Positions 5,744 to 9,705 of a DNA stretch of 9,705 nt are shown here, one piece after another. The position numbers and the translations under genes were made by a program. Each line of letters starts with the position of its first letter. The first letter of the stretch is position 1. The notes beneath the pieces are model-generated. The model was not told the origin of the DNA. It worked only from the letters and a program-made list of their open reading frames with translations, and ran no database searches. Origin of the DNA: Chloroflexota bacterium (lineage in GTDB: Bacteria > Chloroflexota > Anaerolineae > B4-G1); assembly GCA_003648085.1 (NCBI GenBank), contig QMOC01000049.1:1-9705 (forward strand), written 5' to 3'.

Positions 5744-6247
5744 CTAAAAGGTGACAAATCTATTTTTCTTAGCCTTGCACAACGGACACTCGTCCGGTGG
5801 TTCGCCGCCCCCCGTCCAGCCGCAGACTGAGCAGACATAGACCGGCCCCACCTCAGCGTCCTTACCGGCCTCCACAGCAGCCCTGGCCTCGCCGTACATT
5901 CCGGCATGAATCTTCTCCGCCTCCAGCGCCCAGGTGTTGGAGCGGACAGCCGCCTTCTCCTCCTGCAGTTCGGCCACAGCCCGGAAGGCGGGATACATCT
6001 CCTCAACCTCGTAGGTCTCGCCGCCGATGGCGGCCGCCAGATTGTCCGTCGTCTTGCCCAGGTTCTTGAGCGCCTTGAAGTGGTTGGTGGCATGCACCTG
6101 CTCAGCGTAGGCGATGGCCTTGAAGAGCCGCGCCACGTTGGGGAATCCCTCTCGCTCCGCCTTCTCGGCGAAGATCAGATAGCGCACATGCGCCTGGCTT
6201 TCACCGGCGAAAGCCGCTTCCAGATTCGCTTGTGTCATCTTATGCAT
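5744..6247 (-). CDS. rbr: Rubrerythrin
   Basis: A 167-residue rubrerythrin with the diiron four-helix bundle in front: E16 (GESQAH), E49-x2-H52 (YAEQVH), E80/E83 (YEVEEMYPAF), and the second-half E109/E111 with H114 (LEAEKIH). A rubredoxin-like Fe(Cys)4 domain follows at the end: C139-x2-C142 and C154-x2-C157. Rubrerythrin reduces hydrogen peroxide to water in the cytosol with electrons from rubredoxin or a similar carrier. The domain order is the classic one. The ATG at 6247 is preceded by GAGGAAGGA at short distance; a second ATG, codon 4, is less well placed. It sits between the broken rubredoxin reductase and flavodoxin. A TCATA-ata-TATGA palindrome lies in the 39-base gap upstream. Confidence 0.97.
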   Translation of the reverse strand: MHKMTQANLEAAFAGESQAHVRYLIFAEKAEREGFPNVARLFKAIAYAEQVHATNHFKALKNLGKTTDNLAAAIGGETYEVEEMYPAFRAVAELQEEKAAVRSNTWALEAEKIHAGMYGEARAAVEAGKDAEVGPVYVCSVCGWTGGGEPPDECPLCKAKKNRFVTF

Positions 6248-6259
6248 AGTTGTCCTTCC

Positions 6260-6272
6260 TCATAATATATGA
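6260..6272. promoter_or_regulatory. AT-rich palindrome upstream of rubrerythrin
   Basis: TCATA-ATA-TATGA, perfect 5-bp arms. It shares ATAAT with one half of the PerR box consensus but does not match the other half. It lies 13 bases before the rubrerythrin start and overlaps the region just before the ribosome binding site, so binding there could block expression. Confidence 0.25.
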
Positions 6273-6286
6273 ACTTCGTCCACGTC

Positions 6287-6843
6287 TCACGCTTGACGTT
6301 TCACGTTTCGCGCCGTGCGCAACAGTGCCTCCAGGTCGAAGTCATCATCCAATAACCGATCGGCATAGGCCGAGACGTCCACACCCCGTGCGATGAGTTG
6401 GGTGATGGGGCGCACGCGCTCTCCGTCGTTGAGCAAAATCGCGCCCACGATGCGCCTCTGATGCAGCACCAACTTGCGGTAGTTTCCAGCCGCCAGGTTC
6501 ACGTGTCGCAACGACGTATAGCCGTCCTCCTCCATCGCACCTTCTCCCAGCGAGGTCAACTCCGCCCCGGCGACTCTGAGTGTGGTAGCAGGGAGCGTGC
6601 CGGTGTAGGTGGCACTGCCGGGCACGACCATATTCGCCGCTGCGACTTGGGCCTGCTCGATAGCAGATAGAGCGCTCCCTGCTCGATCTTGCCGGCGATG
6701 AACTTCCACAGTCGCGGACGGCGGTAATAGGGGTAGGACTCGGCGCTGAAGATATGCACCTCGGCGGCCGGGTCGGCCCGCACGATGGTCTGCGCCGCCG
6801 TCACGCCCGCGACGCCGTTGCCTACGATAACGTATCGTCCCAT
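6287..6843 (-). pseudogene. Remnant of FAD/NAD(P)-dependent rubredoxin/nitrite-reductase-type oxidoreductase with large internal deletion and frameshift
   Basis: The first ~60 codons from the ATG at 6841-6843 encode the N-terminal FAD-binding start (GRYVIVGNGVAGVTAAQTI, GxGxxG, then YPYYRRPRL…KIEQGALYL). From about 6690 the sequence jumps to another frame with the C-terminal part of the same family (AIEQAQVAAANM…TTLRVAGAELTSLG…YRKLVLHQRRIVGAILL…) and ends at a TGA at 6287. Roughly 200 central residues, including the NAD(P)H-binding domain and second FAD motif, are missing compared with the usual ~400-residue enzyme. A 10-bp direct repeat (CCTGCTCGAT, 6652-6661 and 6678-6687) lies at the join. 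The start follows the previous gene by 13 bases and has AAAGGA. In working form it would pass electrons from NADH to rubredoxin for FprA, rubrerythrin and SOR. A natural deletion and an assembly error are both possible. Confidence 0.8.
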
Positions 6844-6856
6844 TGGCTTCCTTTCA

Positions 6857-7288
6857 TCACTCGCCTTCAAAACCGATCTGCGATTTCAGTCGCGTCTTTA
6901 ACTGCTTAACGACTGCTTCTCGCGTCATGCCTGCTCCCTCCAATTCGGCGATCAATTCAAGGGCACGCATCGGCGTGCCGGTACTGACTTCCGAGCAGAA
7001 GTAGGAGACGCCGAAATTCCAGGGGATGAGCATAAACGTCTCACGCAACTCGTCCAGCGTCGCGCCCGCGCCGTAGGCTTTGATCAGTTCGCGCGTCGCC
7101 TGGCGGTCGCGGCCCGCCGCCAGCGCCATTCCAAGCGCGATCAGGTACTTGTACCTGGGCGGCAAGGCGCGCTCCGTCCCCCAAACGGTCGCCCAGAACT
7201 TCCCCGTGACCCTGCCCAGTTCTGGGTCAACCTCTTTGAGTTTGCGAAAGCACATCGGTGCCAGTGCAGGGTGATGTTTCTGTGTCAT
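6857..7288 (-). CDS. Carboxymuconolactone decarboxylase / AhpD-like family protein lacking CxxC
   Basis: A 143-residue all-helical protein of the carboxymuconolactone decarboxylase/AhpD-like family, recognised from the KYLIALGMALAAGRDRQATRELIKAYGAGATLDELRETFMLIPWNFGVSYF arrangement (residues 47-97). AhpD itself uses a CxxC pair to recycle AhpC; here only isolated cysteines are visible (Cys13, Cys98), so thiol-disulfide exchange by that route is unlikely and the function is open. A single-cysteine role with the neighbouring seleno-peroxiredoxin is conceivable but speculative. The ATG at 7286-7288 is chosen because the family similarity begins there; the open frame continues upstream over fprA in an unlikely reading. 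GAGG lies about 9 bases upstream. It is 53 bases after fprA, across a strong palindrome. Confidence 0.78.
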   Translation of the reverse strand: MTQKHHPALAPMCFRKLKEVDPELGRVTGKFWATVWGTERALPPRYKYLIALGMALAAGRDRQATRELIKAYGAGATLDELRETFMLIPWNFGVSYFCSEVSTGTPMRALELIAELEGAGMTREAVVKQLKTRLKSQIGFEGE

Positions 7289-7310
7289 TGACCTGTCCTC
7301 ACAGTCTTGG

Positions 7311-7343
7311 AGGTGCGACGCGCTTCGAAAGTGCGTCGCACCT
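7311..7343. repeat. 33-bp palindrome overlapping the fprA stop codon
   Basis: AGGTGCGACGCGCTT (7311-7325) and AAGTGCGTCGCACCT (7329-7343) form a 15-bp stem with one G-T mismatch and a CGA loop. It includes two bases of the fprA TAG stop. No T-run follows on the minus strand. It may act as a message-stabilising hairpin or be a dispersed palindromic repeat. Confidence 0.75.
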
Positions 7344-8520
7344 ACTTCAGAGTCTCGTGTTTCTCCGCGATGGTGGCCGCCAATTTGTCCAGAGCCGCGA
7401 AATCCTCGTCCCTGGGGCGGCCTTTGACGACGACCGGCTCCAGTACCTCCACCTTCAGGTTGGAGATCATACCGGCCAGTTGCTGCACCATCTTGCCGCC
7501 CCAGCCGTAGGAGCCGATGATGGAGACGAACTTTACCTTGGGCCGCAGCGCGTTCGCCAGGTAGGCCGCGTAGATGACGTTCGGGTGCGCGCCGGTCAGG
7601 ACGGTGGGCGATCCGATCACGATAGTGGCAGCGTCCACCAGCGCCATGGCCAGTTCCCCGATATCGGTGACGGCCAGGTTGAACTGTTGCACAGTCACCC
7701 CTTTTTCGACCAGCGCGTCCACCAGATAGTTCACCATCACGCGGGTAGTGCCGTGCATCGAGATATAGGGGAGCACGACGATGTTCTTCGGGTCGCCGAG
7801 GACCCAATCGCGGTACGCCTCCAGAATGAACTCTGGGCGGTCGTACATCGGGCCGTGGCTGGGGGCGATGAGGGAGATCTCATACCGCTGCACTTTCTCC
7901 AAGTTCTTCTCGATGACCCTGCGGAAGGGCATCATGATCTCAGCATAGTACCGCTTGGCCGCCTCATAGACCCGTCCCTCATCGCTGACGTATAGATCGG
8001 TCGTAGCCAGGTGAGAGCCGAAGAAGTCGCAGGGGAAGAGGATCCTATCCTCCCGCAGATAGGTCAGCATCGTCTCGGGCCAGTGCACCCACGGCGCGTG
8101 GATGAACTCGAGCGTTCTGTCACCCAGCGATAGTGTCGCGCCGTCATCCACGGTGAGAACGCGATCCTCCGGCGCCAGCAGCAGGTCCACCAGCATCCCC
8201 TTGCACTTGGGCGTGCAGACGACCCGTGCTTCGGGGTATCTTTCGAGAACCTGCGGCAGCGTGCCCGAATGGTCCTGCTCGGCATGGTTGGCGATGACGT
8301 AGTCAATGCGCTCGACGTTCAGTTGATTAAGACGGTCGAGCAAGACGTGTGACATGGTAGGGTCAACTGTGTCTATCAGCGCCGTTTTCTCGCTGCCCCG
8401 GATCAGATAAGCGTTGTAACTGGTGCCGTCGGGGAGTGGGATGAGGTCGTCGAACAAGCGGCGGTCCCAATCAACGGCCCCCACCCAGTAAATGCCGTCC
8501 TTGATCTTCCTGGGTTTCAT
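7342..8520 (-). CDS. fprA: Flavodiiron protein FprA (A-type flavoprotein, O2/NO reductase)
   Basis: About 392 residues (numbering here from the GTG at 8523). The N-terminal metallo-beta-lactamase-like domain holds the diiron site H80-x-E82-x-D84-H85, H147, D166 and H223, all present. The C-terminal flavodoxin domain (from about residue 250) shows the FMN loops S-M-H-G-T-T, G-S-P-T-V-L and G-S-Y-G-W-G-G. No extra rubredoxin or flavin-reductase domain is fused, so it is class A. It reduces O2 to water and/or NO to N2O in the cytosol, with rubredoxin as usual donor; the rubredoxin gene is directly upstream, ending 9 bases before the ATG. Two adjacent starts, GTG (8521-8523) and ATG (8518-8520), share GAGGTGA; ATG has the better spacing. 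The last codon is embedded in a 15-bp palindrome. Confidence 0.97.
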   Translation of the reverse strand: MKPRKIKDGIYWVGAVDWDRRLFDDLIPLPDGTSYNAYLIRGSEKTALIDTVDPTMSHVLLDRLNQLNVERIDYVIANHAEQDHSGTLPQVLERYPEARVVCTPKCKGMLVDLLLAPEDRVLTVDDGATLSLGDRTLEFIHAPWVHWPETMLTYLREDRILFPCDFFGSHLATTDLYVSDEGRVYEAAKRYYAEIMMPFRRVIEKNLEKVQRYEISLIAPSHGPMYDRPEFILEAYRDWVLGDPKNIVVLPYISMHGTTRVMVNYLVDALVEKGVTVQQFNLAVTDIGELAMALVDAATIVIGSPTVLTGAHPNVIYAAYLANALRPKVKFVSIIGSYGWGGKMVQQLAGMISNLKVEVLEPVVVKGRPRDEDFAALDKLAATIAEKHETLK

Positions 8521-8529
8521 CACTTCACC

Positions 8530-8691
8530 TCACTCTACTTTCTCGAACATATCTTTGCCCGCGCCGCACTCGGGACAGACCCAGTCGTTGGGCAGCGCCT
8601 CGAAGGGCGTGCCCGGGGCGATACCGCTGTCGGGGTCGCCCACCGCTGGGTCGTAGACATAGCCACACACTATACATTCCCACTTGTCCAT
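8530..8691 (-). CDS. rub: Rubredoxin
   Basis: A 53-residue rubredoxin: [15 protein letters not shown] at the start with C6-x2-C9, and [15 protein letters not shown] near the end with C39-x2-C42, the four ligands of the single iron. Length and the aromatic and glycine positions (W4, Y11, Y13, W37) are typical. It carries electrons to FprA, rubrerythrin and superoxide reductase. AGGAGG (8700-8705) lies 8 bases before the ATG. It is the first gene of the unit that continues into fprA, with a class II Crp-like promoter upstream. Confidence 0.97.
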   Translation of the reverse strand: MDKWECIVCGYVYDPAVGDPDSGIAPGTPFEALPNDWVCPECGAGKDMFEKVE

Positions 8692-8745
8692 TGTTGCTTC
8701 CTCCTGTCTGAATGGTTATAAAGCCACCTTTTGGCCTTCCTCTCC

Positions 8746-8754
8746 AGTGTAGCA
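8746..8754 (-). promoter_or_regulatory. Extended -10 promoter element for rubredoxin-fprA
   Basis: On the minus strand TGC-TACACT, with hexamer 8751-8746. The predicted start is about 8739, giving a 48-base leader. No convincing -35 is seen; instead a Crp-like site is centred near -41.5, as expected for an activator-dependent promoter. Confidence 0.45.
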
Positions 8755-8771
8755 GAAAGTGGGCCTCTGTC

Positions 8772-8787
8772 TGCGATAAAAATCACA
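8772..8787. promoter_or_regulatory. Crp-family operator upstream of rubredoxin-fprA
   Basis: The plus strand reads TGCGA-TAAAAA-TCACA, matching the CRP consensus TGTGA-N6-TCACA at 9 of 10 arm positions. Its centre (8779.5) is about 41 bases from the predicted start at 8739. The Crp-family protein encoded at 2141-2812 has the R-E-x-V-G-R recognition helix that reads this motif and is the obvious candidate. Confidence 0.6.
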
Positions 8788-8804
8788 TTGTGTTAAGTTG
8801 AGTT

Positions 8805-9251
8805 CTACCCGGAACTGCGCAGGTGCCGCTCCTGGGAAGCGCAGGCGGGGCAATAGCCGCGAAAAATCACCCGGCAATCCACCACTTGGAATCCGTGAGT
8901 GTGCTCGGGCGAGAGCGTCAACGCCTCGCTATCGTAGGGTACGTCCTCTACGCGCCCGCATCCCAGACAGATCAGATGGGCGTGGTCTGTCGTGTTGATG
9001 TCGTAGCGTTGCTCCCTCATTCCCAGGTTCAGTTCCAGCAGCGTGCCCATCTCCACCAACTCGTGCAGCGTGTTGTAGACGGTGGCGTGTGAGATGTCGG
9101 GCATCACGTCCCGCACGCGCGTGAAAATCTGCTCGGCGGTGGGGTGTGACCCGGCGCTCTCTAACAAGACCTGGATGATAGCCCGGCGCTGAGGCGTCAT
9201 CCGACGGCCTTGGGCTCTGAATAGTTCGCAAAGATCGTCAACTGAGGTCAT
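8805..9251 (-). CDS. perR: PerR-type peroxide-sensing repressor (Fur family)
   Basis: A 148-residue Fur-family protein. The winged helix covers about residues 10-80 (MTPQRRAIIQVL; recognition helix ISHATVYNTLHELVEMG). The metal-sensing site can be aligned with B. subtilis PerR one residue off: H36, D84, H90, H92 and D103 (family H37, D85, H91, H93, D104). The aspartates in place of Fur's usual ligands argue for PerR. The structural zinc site is C95-x2-C98 with C134-x2-C137. PerR represses peroxide genes until its iron-bound histidines are oxidised. It is upstream of the oxygen-defence genes on the same strand but has its own promoter. No clear ribosome binding site precedes the ATG. The terminal residues (QERHLRSSG) are not conserved. 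Confidence 0.92.
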   Translation of the reverse strand: MTSVDDLCELFRAQGRRMTPQRRAIIQVLLESAGSHPTAEQIFTRVRDVMPDISHATVYNTLHELVEMGTLLELNLGMREQRYDINTTDHAHLICLGCGRVEDVPYDSEALTLSPEHTHGFQVVDCRVIFRGYCPACASQERHLRSSG

Positions 9252-9283
9252 TGTACTGGTCTTATTTTAGATTAATCCTTAAT

Positions 9284-9298
9284 TTATATTTATTATAG
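9284..9298. promoter_or_regulatory. PerR-box-like operator overlapping the perR -10
   Basis: On the minus strand CTATAATAAATATAA, matching the PerR consensus TTATAATnATTATAA at 12 of 14 defined positions. It covers the -10 hexamer, so binding would block RNA polymerase: typical autoregulation. The area is AT-rich, so chance similarity is possible. Confidence 0.5.
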
Positions 9299-9320
9299 CA
9301 TAATTTAGCTGAATTGTCAA
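9292..9320 (-). promoter_or_regulatory. Consensus sigma70 promoter of perR
   Basis: TTGACA (9320-9315) and TATAAT (9297-9292) with a 17-base spacer, plus TGC in front of the -10 (extended -10). All twelve hexamer positions match consensus. The predicted start is near 9285, about 34 bases before the perR ATG. Confidence 0.85.
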
Positions 9321-9357
9321 GAGCCACCAGGGCGCGGGCAGGGCTTTCCCAAAAGTG

Positions 9358-9378
9358 GGTCAGATTGGCAATCTGACC
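9358..9378 (-). terminator. Hairpin after the ABC ATPase gene, possible terminator
   Basis: GGTCAGATT (9358-9366), loop GGC, AATCTGACC (9370-9378): a perfect 9-bp stem between the ABC gene and the perR promoter. On the minus strand it is followed by CCACTTTTGGG, a weak T-run. It may terminate the ABC transcript or be a dispersed palindrome. Confidence 0.4.
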
Positions 9379-9407
9379 TACGATATGCAGATTCCTCCGG
9401 TGGCCTC

Positions 9408-9705
9408 CTATGTCACTCCTTCCAACAGCCGTCGCAGCGCGGCCCGCTCGTCAGAGCCGAACCGGGCCAGCACAGCCTCGTCTCCCGCCAGGATCGCCTG
9501 CCCCAACCCCGAGCGCCGGAAGGCGGCCAGGTCCTCCTCGAAAGGAGTCCCCACCGTGTGCTCGTGCACGATGCGGCCATCCCGCATGATGAGGATGCGG
9601 TCAGTCTTACGGGCCACCGCCGAGTCGTGGGTGACAACGATGAAGGTGGTGCCCAATTCGTGATTGAGCCGGTGCATCAAAGCGATCACCTCCGCGCCGC
9701 TCTGG
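9408..9705 (-). CDS. ABC transporter ATP-binding protein, C-terminal part (LolD/MacB-like), cut by window edge
   Basis: Ninety-eight codons are visible plus a partial one; the 5' part lies beyond the right edge. The piece begins within the D-loop region (…QSGAEVIALMHRLNHELG), followed by T-T-F-I-V-V-T-H-D with the H-loop histidine, then ARKTDRILIMRDGRIV, the usual end of the nucleotide-binding domain. The Walker A, Q-loop and signature motifs are out of view. The S-G-x-E-V-x-x-L-M pattern resembles the LolD/MacB/FtsE group, ATPases that power export or lipoprotein release rather than import. A tail of about 45 residues follows (EEDLAAFRRSGLGQAIL…). It is on the same strand as perR but separated by a hairpin and a strong promoter, so it is probably unrelated to the defence genes. 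Confidence 0.88.
   Translation of the reverse strand, partial: QSGAEVIALMHRLNHELGTTFIVVTHDSAVARKTDRILIMRDGRIVHEHTVGTPFEEDLAAFRRSGLGQAILAGDEAVLARFGSDERAALRRLLEGVT

Noticed and set aside
6282..6305. Two copies of ACGTYTCACG as a small tandem repeat or operator
   Set aside because: Only two imperfect 10-mers spaced by four bases, overlapping the end of the broken reductase; too little to support a feature.
6857..7807. A 316-residue open frame starting far upstream of the AhpD-like protein
   Set aside because: The first ~170 residues lie antisense in frame terms to nothing sensible: they are an Arg/Gly-rich shadow of fprA on the same strand in another frame. Family similarity starts at the ATG at 7288.

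Overview
The window carries a nearly uninterrupted series of genes on the minus strand (transcription runs from high to low coordinates). Together they read as an oxygen, peroxide, superoxide and NO defence locus of an anaerobic bacterium. No plausible gene lies on the plus strand. The stop codons, TGG as the tryptophan codon and the strong AGGAGG ribosome binding sites fit a bacterium using the standard code. The GC-rich coding regions, the rubredoxin/flavodiiron/rubrerythrin/superoxide reductase set, the short (class III-like) Hcp and the GC-rich dispersed palindromes suggest an anaerobic, possibly thermophilic lineage such as Chloroflexota. That placement is an impression, not a demonstration.

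Layout in transcription order. At the right edge (9408-9705) is the C-terminal end of an ABC transporter ATPase. Then comes a PerR-type Fur-family repressor (8805-9251), driven by a consensus sigma70 promoter whose -10 is overlapped by a PerR-box-like sequence. Next is a run that looks like one operon: rubredoxin (8530-8691, only 53 aa), flavodiiron protein FprA (7342-8520), an AhpD/carboxymuconolactone-decarboxylase-like protein (6857-7288), a broken FAD-dependent rubredoxin reductase (6287-6843), rubrerythrin (5744-6247), a short flavodoxin (5236-5688), an AhpC-type peroxiredoxin (4528-5232) and a class II superoxide reductase (4069-4443). After a 93-bp palindromic element come a protein with two ferritin-like domains (3043-3936), its terminator, a Crp/Fnr-family regulator (2141-2812) and a second 93-bp element. 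The last unit is a cysteine-rich ferredoxin (1659-1940), the hybrid cluster protein Hcp (353-1666) and a MIP18/DUF59 Fe-S assembly protein (15-308).

The most notable point is the peroxiredoxin. Its reading frame is split by one TGA exactly where the peroxidatic cysteine belongs (…GDFTFV-TGA-PTEL…), and a 10-bp stem-loop starts two bases after the TGA. This is best read as a selenocysteine peroxiredoxin with a bacterial SECIS element. The C-terminal resolving cysteine of AhpC is absent, and an optional 34-residue N-terminal extension contributes an extra cysteine.

How the parts may work together (inference from known families): FprA reduces O2 or NO with electrons from rubredoxin, SOR turns superoxide into peroxide, rubrerythrin and the seleno-peroxiredoxin remove peroxide, the ferritin-like protein may handle iron, and ferredoxin/Hcp deal with NO or hydroxylamine stress. 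Two regulators are encoded in place. PerR probably controls itself. The Crp-like protein has a CRP-type recognition helix, and TGYGA-N6-TC sites sit about 41-42 bp upstream of the predicted starts of both the rubredoxin-fprA and the ferredoxin-hcp units. The usual NADH-dependent rubredoxin reductase is broken by an internal deletion, so reduction of rubredoxin probably depends on a gene elsewhere, or the deletion is an assembly fault.
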